64,000 bases of DNA from the NCBI RefSeq assembly GCF_014250515.1, contig NZ_CP060202.1, forward strand, positions 2,663,001-2,727,000. The letters run 5' to 3'. Below the pieces are notes generated by a model. It was not told where the DNA came from. It ran no database searches and saw only the letters and a list, made by a program, of their open reading frames with translations. The number at the start of each line of letters is the position of its first letter. The first letter of the stretch is position 1. Source of the stretch: Hymenobacter sediminicola. GTDB taxonomy: Bacteria; Bacteroidota; Bacteroidia; Cytophagales; Hymenobacteraceae. The position numbers and the translations under genes are program-made. This document shows positions 37,092-44,931 of this stretch, piece after piece.

Positions 37092-38456
37092 GTGATGCTC
37101 CCTCCTCTTCCTCCTGTGGCGCCCGTTTCGGCCGAAATCCGGCTGGCTTACGTGCTGCGCCACTTCTGGCAGGCATACGAGTCCGCACCGATTACTACGA
37201 CCATAGGCCACGCAAGCCAACAGCCGCAGGTGGAAGCAGCGGATTGCGCCGGACACTTCTTTGCAGGCCGGGCGCCCTATCCGGCTGCTCCTTCCTGGCG
37301 CGAATGGCAGGGCCGGAAGCTACCGTTCTTTTTTGACCCGCACCCCAGCCGGCCGCTCCTGGAATTATTGCCGGATAAGCGGGCCCGCATCAACTTCGAC
37401 CTGATTTCGGCGGCCTTCTATTTACTCAGCGGCTGGCAGGAGTTTTTCTCCGACGAGCGGGACCGGCACGACCGGTTTCCGTACGTGGCCAGCGTGCAGC
37501 ACCGCTACGGCTTCGTGACCGTGCCGGTGGTCAACTACTACTTCGACATCCTGAAAACAGCCGTGGAACACGCCACGGGCCAGTCGCTGATGCCGCGCCG
37601 CTGGGCGGCTGGCGCACCGTTTGCCACCTTCGTTACGCACGATATAGACGAGTTGCGCAGCGCTTGGAAAGTTCCGGCCAAAGCGGCGCTGCAACGGCGA
37701 GACTGGCTGGGTTTCGGCCAGCAGATCTGGCGGCATTTGACGCAGCCGGATGCCTGGGACAACCTGGAGATAGTGCATAAAACAGTGACGGGATACGGCG
37801 CCAAAAGCACGTTTTTCATGCTGCCTGAGCATAAGAAAGCTTCAAATGGCACGCCGAATGCCGACTACGCAATGCCAATGGTGCGCAAACGTGTCACGGA
37901 ATTAGCAAGGAATGGCTCCGAGCTGGCAGTGCATGGCAGTATTGGCACCGCAACCAACCCGCAACAGCTGCAGCAGCAACGGGCACAGCTGCCTGGAACA
38001 GTAGCGGGCGTCCGGTTTCACTACTTGGGCTGGGAGCCGCGTATCACCCCTACCATGCTTGATTCGCAGCTTTTCAAGTACGACACTACGCTGGGCTTCG
38101 CGGAACACTTTGGCTTCAGGAATTCTTACTGCCGGCCTTTTCATCCCTTTGATTTCACGCGGCGCCTGGCCTGCACCTTTCTGGAAATTCCGCTCAACGT
38201 CATGGATGCTACGCTGCACCACCCTAACTACCTGCAACTGGCGCCCGACGAAATTCTGCCGGCCCTTATGCCTATGTTCCAGGAAATCGAGCGGTTCGGG
38301 GGCGTCTGCACGCTGCTCTGGCACAACGACCATTTCGACCCGGCCAATGCCACCACCGGCCCACGCCAGTTCGCGGAGCTGATGCAGTACCTTCGCAGCC
38401 GCAACACGGCCTTCGTCAATGGCCAAGATGTGGTGGAGTGGTGGGTTTCTGGATGA
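37092..38456 (+). CDS. Polysaccharide deacetylase family protein (DUF7033-like N-terminal domain)
   Basis: 454 residues from GTG 37092 or ATG 37095. The first 180 residues or so are an accessory domain common in Bacteroidota deacetylases. The NodB-like catalytic part starts at FVTHDIDELRSAWKV, where Asp-Ile-Asp carries the catalytic base and metal Asp. LAVHGSIGTA supplies metal His, and the C-terminal TLLWHNDHFD supplies the last catalytic His. No signal peptide is visible, so it may act in the cytoplasm on lipid-linked intermediates. Between the transferase and the flippase it fits glycan modification. The acceptor is unknown. Confidence 0.8.
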   Translation: MMLPPLPPVAPVSAEIRLAYVLRHFWQAYESAPITTTIGHASQQPQVEAADCAGHFFAGRAPYPAAPSWREWQGRKLPFFFDPHPSRPLLELLPDKRARINFDLISAAFYLLSGWQEFFSDERDRHDRFPYVASVQHRYGFVTVPVVNYYFDILKTAVEHATGQSLMPRRWAAGAPFATFVTHDIDELRSAWKVPAKAALQRRDWLGFGQQIWRHLTQPDAWDNLEIVHKTVTGYGAKSTFFMLPEHKKASNGTPNADYAMPMVRKRVTELARNGSELAVHGSIGTATNPQQLQQQRAQLPGTVAGVRFHYLGWEPRITPTMLDSQLFKYDTTLGFAEHFGFRNSYCRPFHPFDFTRRLACTFLEIPLNVMDATLHHPNYLQLAPDEILPALMPMFQEIERFGGVCTLLWHNDHFDPANATTGPRQFAELMQYLRSRNTAFVNGQDVVEWWVSG

Positions 38457-38516
38457 CAGTTTTCCCATAGAAACCCACCTCTATCCACCAACTCACCACT
38501 CCACTAAGCCACTATT

Positions 38517-39989
38517 TTGGGTATCGTTCGGCGGCAGGGCCTGCGCAACACGGTTATTTCTTACATGGGGCTGGCCCTGGGCTTCGTGAATACGGTGCTA
38601 GTGCTGCCCAAAGTGCTGGAGCCGCACCAGATTGGCCTGACCAGCGTGCTGGTGGCGCTGGCTACCATGTTTGCGCAGGTGTCGGCCTTCGGGTTCGGCA
38701 ACATGGGCATTCGGTTTTTCCCATATTTCCGGCAGCGCGAAGCCGGCCACCACGGGTTTCTGCCGTTTCTATTGGGCGTGCCGCTGCTGGGTTTTTCGCT
38801 GGTAGCGGCGCTGTATCTGTTGGGCAAGCCGCTGGTGTTGAGCTGGTATACCGAGGATGCGGCGTTACTCAACCAATATTACGTGTGGGGATTGGTGCTG
38901 GCCCTATTCACGCTGCTGCTCAACCTGCAGGATGCCTACCTGAAAGCCCTCTACCACACCGCCTTCTCCTCTTTCTCACAGGAAATAGTTCTGCGCCTGC
39001 TCATTACGGCCGGCGCGCTGCTCTTCGGCAGCGGCTACCTCGACTTTCACGGCTACGTGCTCTGGTACATCGGCGTCAATAGCAGTATTGCGCTGCTGCT
39101 CACGGTGTACACGGCCTTCATTGGGGAGCTGCATCTGCGGCCTACACGGGCGGTGCTGGGGGTGCGGCCGCTACGCGAGATGCTCAGCTTCGGGGCCTTT
39201 GCGCTGCTCGGCAACGTGTCGGGCGTCATCATCACCACCATCGACTCGCTGATGGTGGGCTCGAAGGTAAACTTCGACGGGGCGGGCGTGTACAGCGTGG
39301 CGTTTTTCATCAGCACGGCGCTGGTGCTGCCGTTCCGGGCGCTGTATAAGATTGCCTTTCCGCTGCTGGCCGATTACTGGAAAGACCAGGATTTGCCACG
39401 CATGGCCGATTTCTATCAGCGCACCACTCGCCTCAACACGCTACTGGGCTGCTATCTGGCTTTGGGCATTGCGCTCAACCTCGACTTCATCTTTGCCCAG
39501 ATGAAACCGGCCTACGCTGTCGGTGCCACGTCGGTGCTTATCCTGCTGGCCGGCCGCCTCTTCGACGGCATTACGGGCGTCAACGGGCTCATCGTCGTCA
39601 CGTCGCCGCGCTACCGCTACGACTTGCTGTTCAATGCCTCGCTGGCCGCCGCTACCGTGCTTATGAACCTGCTGCTGATTCCGCGCATGGGCCTGACCGG
39701 CGCCGCCGTAGCCGCCGCCATTGCCTTGGTTTCCATCAATATAGCCCGCACTTGGTTTGTATGGTACAGCTTCGGCCTACAACCTTTCGACCGGCGTGTG
39801 CCGCTGATTCTGCTGCTGGCTGCCGCCGCTGGTCTGGCCGCGTGGCTGGTGCCGTTCGTGTACTCGCTATTCGTCACGATGCTGCTTCGCTCCACGGTGC
39901 TAACGGCGGTGTATGGAAGTCTGCTGCTGCTTACTAATGCCGAGCCACAAGTGCGGGAGGTATTGAGGAAGCTATTGAAGCGGGTATAG
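38517..39989 (+). CDS. Oligosaccharide flippase (Wzx/RfbX-type polysaccharide exporter)
   Basis: 490 residues from TTG 38517, with about 12-14 transmembrane helices. The MATE-like MVF fold with GFGNMGIRFFPYF after helix 2 and GLTGAAVAAAIALVSINIARTWF matches Wzx-type flippases. It would move undecaprenyl-linked oligosaccharides across the inner membrane. As the last gene of the locus, it suggests the nonulosonic acid is built into a lipid-linked repeat exported to the surface. Confidence 0.85.
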   Translation: MGIVRRQGLRNTVISYMGLALGFVNTVLVLPKVLEPHQIGLTSVLVALATMFAQVSAFGFGNMGIRFFPYFRQREAGHHGFLPFLLGVPLLGFSLVAALYLLGKPLVLSWYTEDAALLNQYYVWGLVLALFTLLLNLQDAYLKALYHTAFSSFSQEIVLRLLITAGALLFGSGYLDFHGYVLWYIGVNSSIALLLTVYTAFIGELHLRPTRAVLGVRPLREMLSFGAFALLGNVSGVIITTIDSLMVGSKVNFDGAGVYSVAFFISTALVLPFRALYKIAFPLLADYWKDQDLPRMADFYQRTTRLNTLLGCYLALGIALNLDFIFAQMKPAYAVGATSVLILLAGRLFDGITGVNGLIVVTSPRYRYDLLFNASLAAATVLMNLLLIPRMGLTGAAVAAAIALVSINIARTWFVWYSFGLQPFDRRVPLILLLAAAAGLAAWLVPFVYSLFVTMLLRSTVLTAVYGSLLLLTNAEPQVREVLRKLLKRV

Positions 39990-40191
39990 ACTGCGGCTAC
40001 ACTTATTTCTCTGCTCTTATTTCTGCTTAAATCAGTCTGCTGTCAAAGCCTAATTTAAGCACATTAATAATCTTTTTATCAACGCATTACATATAAATAT
40101 TTCTTTAAAATTAAGTCTAATTCGACCCACTTTCGGTATGGCTATCTGCATGTGTAGAGCGACATTCAGCAGAAACTAACAGCTTACTGGT

Positions 40192-40917
40192 ATGAGCAAG
40201 ACACACATTCTGATGTACCTGCTGTTGAGTTGGGCCACCGTGCTCAGCTCGTCTTGTAAAAAGGAGGAAACAGTGGATGGCCTGCGCATGATTGATGGCA
40301 TACCTTATTACCACTTCACTGACAGCGACAAACCATGGCTATCCGCGCAGGAAGGCGAAGTCTGGAGATTTGAGAACCAGCAAGGCGTACAGCGAGGGTA
40401 TCGAGTCAACAAAGTCTATCAACAAAATAAAGCTGATAAAAGAGAATACGGCCCTCCTGGAATACCTAGTGGTACACCTAAACTTTTGAGCTACCACGAC
40501 CGAGTAACTGTTTGGTTGAGTGCCACTGATAGCATGCGCGGAACACAGGAAATACAATTTCATCGTGACGCTGCGATGCTTTCAAATTCGATATCCGGGG
40601 GATACGACAAGAATCGAAGCCAGTTTTACGTGGAAGGAATGTGGTACGGGTTTGTTGGCAATACGAATTTGAACAGCGACTATTTCAATTGTTGGGGTTT
40701 GAAGTTCCCACGCGGTGAGAACTTGAATGGTCCATTTATGCAGATCACAGTCCGGGGCCGGCAGTACAACGATGTCATTGCATTCATTGGCACAGATAGA
40801 GGACCCTCTTGCCCATCGGCACCTTCCTCTTTCATGCAGGAACTGTACTACGACCGCCGCGCGGGAATGGTGAAGATGGTCAGCAAAGCGGGCGAAGTGT
40901 GGGAAAGAGTGCCATAG
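40192..40917 (+). CDS. Uncharacterised lipoprotein, AT-rich
   Basis: 241 residues. The signal peptide ends at Cys22 (VLSSSCKK), a plausible lipidation site. The mature part is rich in Tyr, Ser and Asn and has no recognised domain (VDGLRMIDGIPYYHFTDSDKPWL). The gene is more AT-rich and lacks the strong third-position GC bias of its neighbours; a 200-base AT-rich spacer precedes it, which may indicate recent transfer. It is convergent with the permease; an 11-bp hairpin overlaps its stop codon. Confidence 0.7.
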   Translation: MSKTHILMYLLLSWATVLSSSCKKEETVDGLRMIDGIPYYHFTDSDKPWLSAQEGEVWRFENQQGVQRGYRVNKVYQQNKADKREYGPPGIPSGTPKLLSYHDRVTVWLSATDSMRGTQEIQFHRDAAMLSNSISGGYDKNRSQFYVEGMWYGFVGNTNLNSDYFNCWGLKFPRGENLNGPFMQITVRGRQYNDVIAFIGTDRGPSCPSAPSSFMQELYYDRRAGMVKMVSKAGEVWERVP

Positions 40918-40933
40918 CGGAACACTCTTTCCC
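40901..40933. terminator. Hairpin overlapping the stop codon of the lipoprotein gene
   Basis: GGGAAAGAGTG at 40901-40911 pairs with CACTCTTTCCC at 40923-40933; the stop TAG lies in the loop. No T tract follows, so its role as a terminator is unsure. Confidence 0.4.
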
Positions 40934-40942
40934 GCTCTTCGC

Positions 40943-42394
40943 CTACCGGCTCGCGTCTTCGGCATTCCCCAGCTTGCTGTGCTTGCGGCCGTACCCGAAA
41001 TAGATGCCTAGGCCGATAGCCAGCCACACGGCCAGCCGCAGCCACGTTTCCCACGGCAACGACACCATCATCAGCACGCAGGTCAGGATGCCGAGAATGG
41101 GCACCAGCGGCACGAACGGCGTGCGGAAGCCGCGCGGCGCGTTAGGCTCTTTCTTGCGCATAATCAGGATGCCCACGCACACCATTACAAAGGCCAGCAG
41201 CGTGCCGATGCTCGTCATCTCGCCCACTACCGAAATGGGCACGAAGCCGGCAAACAGCGCAATAAACAGCCCCAGCAAAAGATTCGACTGCAATGGCGTG
41301 CGGAACCGCTCGTGAATGCGGGCGAAAACCGGCGGCAGCAGGCCGTCCTTCGCCATGGAGAAAAATACGCGGCTCTGCCCCAGCAAATCCACCAGAATCA
41401 CGGACGTGTAGCCGATGATAATGGCCAGAATCACGGCCGACGACAGCCAGGCATACGGCGTTTTTTCGATGGCAATGGCCACTGGCGCCGCACTGTCCTT
41501 GAACTCGGTGTAGTTAGCTAGGCCGGTCATCACGTGGCCGAAAAGCACAAACAGCACCGTACACACCAGCAGCGAGCCAATGATGCCGATGGGCATATTG
41601 CGCTGTGGATTCTTGGTCTCCTGCGCCATAGTAGCCACAATATCGAAGCCGATGAACACGAAGAATACTACGCCGGCCCCGCGCAGAATGCCGCTCCAGC
41701 CAAACTCGCCGAATACACCCGTATTCTGCGGAATGTATGGCTGGTAGTTAGCCGGATCAATGTATTGCCACCCCAGCCCGATAAACACCAGCACCACGGC
41801 CACTTTCAGCGTGACTACCAGCGCATTGAACCACGCTGAGCCTTGCGTGCCACGAATAATAATCATGGTAATGGCCAGCACAATGAGCATGGCCGGTACG
41901 TTCACAAAGCCGTGTACGATGCTTCCATCGGCGAGCTTGGCCGTTTCGAAAGGGGAAAGCACGAGCTGCGGTGGCAGGTTGATACCGTATTTGCTCAAGA
42001 ATTTGAGCAGGTACTGCGACCAACTGATGGCTACCGTGGCAGCCCCCACCGAGTATTCCAGCACCAAGTCCCAACCGATAATCCAGGCAAACAGCTCACC
42101 CATAGTGGCGTAGGCGTAGGTGTAGGCTGAGCCGGACACAGGTACCATGGAGGCAAATTCGGCGTAGCACAGCGCTGAAAACGCACAACCCACCGCCGCC
42201 ACAATGAAGGAAAGCGTAACGGCCGGCCCGGCATTGTTGGCGGCCGCAATACCGGTGAGGGAGAACAGGCCCGCCCCGATGATAACACCAATGCCGATGG
42301 TGATGAGATTGAAGCCGTTCAGGCTTCGTTTGAGAGTGTTAGCGCCCGTTTCAGCCGCTTCCTGCCGCAGCAGTTCCAATGATTTTTTAAGCAT
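40943..42394 (-). CDS. APC-superfamily amino acid permease, under a SAM riboswitch
   Basis: 483 residues from ATG 42394. Twelve or so transmembrane helices are present, starting ITIGIGVIIGAGLFSLTGI, the conserved helix 1 substrate-binding region of cationic amino acid transporter-like APC proteins (YfnA/CAT type). The AGVVFFVFIGFDIVATMAQE segment is the helix 6 signature. The proton-coupled uptake mechanism follows from the family. A SAM-I riboswitch and strong promoter lie upstream on the same strand, so the natural substrate may be methionine or a related sulfur amino acid; this is inference. CAT-type transporters otherwise import cationic or broad-range amino acids. Confidence 0.9.
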   Translation of the reverse strand: MLKKSLELLRQEAAETGANTLKRSLNGFNLITIGIGVIIGAGLFSLTGIAAANNAGPAVTLSFIVAAVGCAFSALCYAEFASMVPVSGSAYTYAYATMGELFAWIIGWDLVLEYSVGAATVAISWSQYLLKFLSKYGINLPPQLVLSPFETAKLADGSIVHGFVNVPAMLIVLAITMIIIRGTQGSAWFNALVVTLKVAVVLVFIGLGWQYIDPANYQPYIPQNTGVFGEFGWSGILRGAGVVFFVFIGFDIVATMAQETKNPQRNMPIGIIGSLLVCTVLFVLFGHVMTGLANYTEFKDSAAPVAIAIEKTPYAWLSSAVILAIIIGYTSVILVDLLGQSRVFFSMAKDGLLPPVFARIHERFRTPLQSNLLLGLFIALFAGFVPISVVGEMTSIGTLLAFVMVCVGILIMRKKEPNAPRGFRTPFVPLVPILGILTCVLMMVSLPWETWLRLAVWLAIGLGIYFGYGRKHSKLGNAEDASR

Positions 42395-42724
42395 ACAATA
42401 GGGCAGCACGAAGCGCAGCTTCGCGGATCAGTGAACAGGCCGGCGCCATCTGCCACGGGCAGAAGCGCAGAGCCGCATGCCAGCTAGGCAAGCGGGCCGG
42501 GCAGCCAGAAAATACAGGGGAAGAAAACGCAGGCAGGCATCAGCCTAGCCCATTACCAACCGACAAGGGATAGACCCGATCAGCAATTCCAGGTGCACTC
42601 AGCAGCAACAACAGCCTGTGCTACAACAGCCCCGGGCCTCCATAGGTAGGCGCCGGAAAGCAGCAGAAACAACGAAACGGGCAGTAAGGCGAGGCAGGAA
42701 ATCCACGGCAACTTGTTTTTATAT
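42395..42724 (-). other. Long leader between the SAM riboswitch and the permease start
   Basis: About 330 nt of untranslated leader with no gene seen. Near the start codon, at about 42408-42424, GAAGCGCAGCTTC-type complementarity could hide the ribosome-binding region. No T-tract terminator follows the aptamer, so control of translation is more likely than transcription termination, but this is inference. Confidence 0.45.
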
Positions 42725-42806
42725 GGTCAGGAATTGGCACCGTTCCGGCAGTATCCGGGTGGTTGCCGACGCTTCATAGAGCCTGTCTCTCAGCGCCTCT
42801 GTATAA
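42725..42806 (-). promoter_or_regulatory. SAM-I (S-box) riboswitch
   Basis: On the minus strand the sequence reads AGAGG, GAGAGACAGGC, TGAAGCG, CGGCAACC, then GGTGCCAATTCCTGACC, in the order and spacing of the S-box aptamer core. The conserved GAGGGA-like P2 junction, TGAAG P1/P2 loop, GGCAACC P3 side and GGTGCCAATTCC are all visible. It begins about 28 nt after the predicted transcription start. S-box RNAs bind S-adenosylmethionine and repress sulfur amino acid genes. Confidence 0.9.
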
Positions 42807-42839
42807 AAACAATCCTTTGTCGGTAAAGAATTGATGCGG

Positions 42840-42872
42840 CAAAGGTACGTTCGGCCGACGTGCATTTACAAA
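42840..42872 (-). promoter_or_regulatory. Promoter of the riboswitch-permease transcript
   Basis: Reading the minus strand, TTTG (complement of 42869-42872), a 21-base spacer and TACCTTTG (complement of 42840-42847) match the Bacteroidota TTTG/TAnnTTTG consensus. The predicted start near 42834 precedes the aptamer. Confidence 0.75.
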
Positions 42873-42989
42873 CCGGCGTGTGGTACTTCCATAGCCACCT
42901 TGCGAAGAGCCGACCACACATTGCAGGTAAAGTTTAACCCCACTATTGACTTTTTTTTATTTCACCCGAACTATTCTATTTGAAAAAAC

Positions 42990-43005
42990 TGGCATCTGAG
43001 TTGCG
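42990..43005 (+). promoter_or_regulatory. Possible sigma-54 promoter of the Spy-like gene
   Basis: TGGCATCTGAGTTGCG shows GG and GC dinucleotides ten bases apart, as in the -24/-12 sigma-54 consensus TGGCAC-N5-TTGCA. Start would be near 43016, leaving a 70-nt leader before ATG 43089. The -24 box differs from consensus in one base and the -12 box at its last base. Confidence 0.4.
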
Positions 43006-43088
43006 TATAGGCATTCCACAAGCACAAAAACTGCCCTCAAAGCGCAAGTGCCTCTTTTCTCAAATTCAACAATTCTAATACCTCTGTC

Positions 43089-43511
43089 ATGAAAAATCCT
43101 CTCGTTCTGCTCGCTGTTTTTGCCTTTTCGGTTAGTGTAGCTTCAGCCCAGACAGCTACCACCAAACCCGACCGCAAGGCCAGAATGGAGCAGGCCGGCA
43201 AAACGCCAAAAACACCCGAACAGCGCGCCGACCACGCCGCGCAACGCCTCGCAAAGGAGTTGGGTTTATCCGCCGCTCAGACGGCACAAGTGCGTGAGCT
43301 GCACATTGTCCGGTACAAGGAAATGGAGGCCAAGCGCGCCCAGCTTGCCACCACCGACAAAACCCAGCGCCATCAGGCAATGAAGGCTGGCAAGGAGCGG
43401 TACGAAGCGCAGCTCAAACAAATCCTGAGTGCCGAGCAGTACACCAAATACGCCCAGCTGCGCGCTGAAAAAGCCGAAAAGCACAAAGGCCACCGCAAAG
43501 CCAAAGGTTAG
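43089..43511 (+). CDS. Spy/CpxP-like periplasmic protein (LTXXQ-type)
   Basis: 140 residues. The cleavable signal peptide ends in SVASA-Q (about residue 21). The mature protein is almost wholly helical and rich in Lys, Arg, Ala and Gln. LGLSAAQTAQVRELHIVRYKEM matches the LTxxQ/Spy helix, and ILSAEQYTKYAQLRAEK supplies the second characteristic helix. Spy-like proteins are periplasmic chaperones or metal-binding stress factors; the role here is inferred. A possible sigma-54 promoter precedes it and a strong terminator follows. Confidence 0.8.
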   Translation: MKNPLVLLAVFAFSVSVASAQTATTKPDRKARMEQAGKTPKTPEQRADHAAQRLAKELGLSAAQTAQVRELHIVRYKEMEAKRAQLATTDKTQRHQAMKAGKERYEAQLKQILSAEQYTKYAQLRAEKAEKHKGHRKAKG

Positions 43512-43529
43512 TTTTCGCAGTGAATAAGC

Positions 43530-43563
43530 AAAGAGCCCCGCCAGCATTGGCGGGGCTCTTTTG
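43530..43563 (+). terminator. Rho-independent terminator after the Spy-like gene
   Basis: AAAGAGCCCCGCCA at 43530-43543 pairs perfectly with TGGCGGGGCTCTTT at 43548-43561 around a 4-base loop, followed by TT. Confidence 0.9.
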
Positions 43564-43588
43564 TGCTTTGGTATTTTGAAAATACCGA

Positions 43589-43680
43589 GTCATCTTGAGC
43601 GGAGCGAAGGACCTTGTTATGCCCGACGCCGTTGATACTTGTGGGGGCGTGATAAGGTCCTTCGCTCCGCTCAGGATGAC
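43589..43680. repeat. Dispersed palindromic element (HPERSEGP-type, Hymenobacter-like)
   Basis: GTCATCTTGAGCGGAGCGAA at 43589-43608, continuing through GGACCTT, is repeated in inverted form at 43652-43680, with one change, around a 31-base non-repeated core. The sequence TCATCCTGAGCGGAGCGAAGG is a well-known dispersed element in Hymenobacter and other genomes. Its right arm overlaps the last codons and stop of the EcsC gene. Confidence 0.85.
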
Positions 43681-44417
43681 AACTCCTTTTTCGGTTCTTG
43701 GCCCTCAAACCAGCGCATGCGGTAGCAGTTGATAGCGGTTTCGCCAAGCTGCTCCAGAAGGCGGTAGTTAGCCACTGCTCCTACTGCCGCCCCAATAACG
43801 GGTACCAGCTGGGCCATTTTAGCGAGGTCGATGTAGTCGCGGTACTCCTGCTGGAAGGTGCGCCAATCGAAGTCGTGCACGTCGGGCGGAAGCGTGTGGC
43901 GGTAGGTTTCCCAGGTGGCAAGGCGCTGGTAGGTTTCATTGCGGGTGTGCTGGCTGCTGAAGGCCAGCTGGAAAATGTGCAACAGATAAACCCGCTCGGA
44001 ATAGTCGCGCGCATCGTAGCCGTAGAGGGCGGCCACATCGAAAAGCAGCTTGAGCTTGATGCTGAGCAGCAGCGGAAAATCGGCGAGGCCGAGCAGGAAG
44101 CCACCGGCGCCCGTCACGGCTCCTTCGGCGGCGGCTGTATTGCGGTAGGCCCGGATGCGGCGTTGCACGGCCTCTTCGCGCTCCGCCAGCGTGCCCGTAA
44201 GAAGTGGCTTCTGCGTGACATACTCGGAGCCAAACAACACGCCGCGCACCATCTGCTTGATAGCCGAGGTAATAGCCGCGTGCACCTTTTCCGGTAGCAA
44301 CGCATTCAACCGCGCCTGCACACGCCGCGCCACCCGGTTCAGCAGCGAAGGAGGCTGCTGCATCCGGCGCTGCCAAGCATACAGTTCGTCACGGGCAGGT
44401 TGGTCGGCGGGAGTCAT
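43671..44417 (-). CDS. EcsC-family protein
   Basis: 248 residues from ATG 44417 (MTPADQPARDELYAWQ); the upstream extension of 22 residues is not conserved in character. The EcsC domain spans most of the protein, with the glycine-rich hydrophobic hairpin GAVTGAGGFLLGLADFPLLLSIKLKLLFDVAALYGYD and the C-terminal LVPVIGAAVGAVANYRLLEQLGETAINCYRMR. The molecular role of EcsC proteins is unclear; in Bacillus the gene is linked to an ABC transporter. The last three codons, including the TGA stop, lie inside the dispersed palindrome, so the original C-terminus may have been replaced. Confidence 0.85.
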   Translation of the reverse strand: MTPADQPARDELYAWQRRMQQPPSLLNRVARRVQARLNALLPEKVHAAITSAIKQMVRGVLFGSEYVTQKPLLTGTLAEREEAVQRRIRAYRNTAAAEGAVTGAGGFLLGLADFPLLLSIKLKLLFDVAALYGYDARDYSERVYLLHIFQLAFSSQHTRNETYQRLATWETYRHTLPPDVHDFDWRTFQQEYRDYIDLAKMAQLVPVIGAAVGAVANYRLLEQLGETAINCYRMRWFEGQEPKKELSS

Positions 44418-44442
44418 ATGAAATTGCTCGATGCTACAAGTC

Positions 44443-44917
44443 CTACGGTTTGCCTTTGATATAGAAAATGTCTCGTACCACAAAGGTGGTGTCTATACCA
44501 AGATTAGTTGTTTGAAAGTCAACCCTTGCAGCGTAAGTCCAGATATAGGGCCTGAGCTCTCCGTGTTTGATGGGTTCAATAACAGGAGTGAATTTTACAA
44601 TTCCGGTGTCGCCTACCATTATAGCCGAATCACGCATAGTCATTTTGCCCTAGGAACTATAGAGCACTACAACGGGCCGCTGTATAGTATTTGATTTAGC
44701 CATATCAGAAAGTAATGGATGACTTAGATAGACTTTAACTGAAAAAAGGCTCTCCTACCTCAATTGCATCTCTACTTCCAGAGTTTAAGGCGTTTATTGA
44801 TATCTGCTCTGAAACCGGTGCGACAGACACTGCCTGAGGACTGTCGGTATTACCTGAACAGCCGAATAGTATACAGCAGCCGAATAGGATTGCATACGCG
44901 TTTCTGAAATTGCTCAT
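44443..44917 (-). pseudogene. Broken lipoprotein gene (frameshift plus in-frame stop)
   Basis: Two minus-strand fragments belong to one former gene. The first (44735-44917) encodes a signal peptide with lipobox (CCILFGCSG) and runs to GEPFFS before a stop. Removing one T from the T6 run at 44742-44747 keeps the frame open through VKVYLSHPLLSD and VVVLYSS to a TAG, after which GKMTMRDSAIMVGDTGIVK continues in the same frame to 44443 (DTTFVVRDIFYIKGKP). Thus one frameshift in a homopolymer plus one amber codon separate the pieces. The protein family is unrecognised. The region is more AT-rich than its neighbours. A sequencing error could explain the frameshift but not the stop. Confidence 0.65.
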
Positions 44918-44931
44918 AACAAATATGAGAA

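Noticed and set aside
43508-43747. Minus-strand frame reading HPERSEGP
   Set aside because: Translation of the dispersed palindrome, not a real protein.
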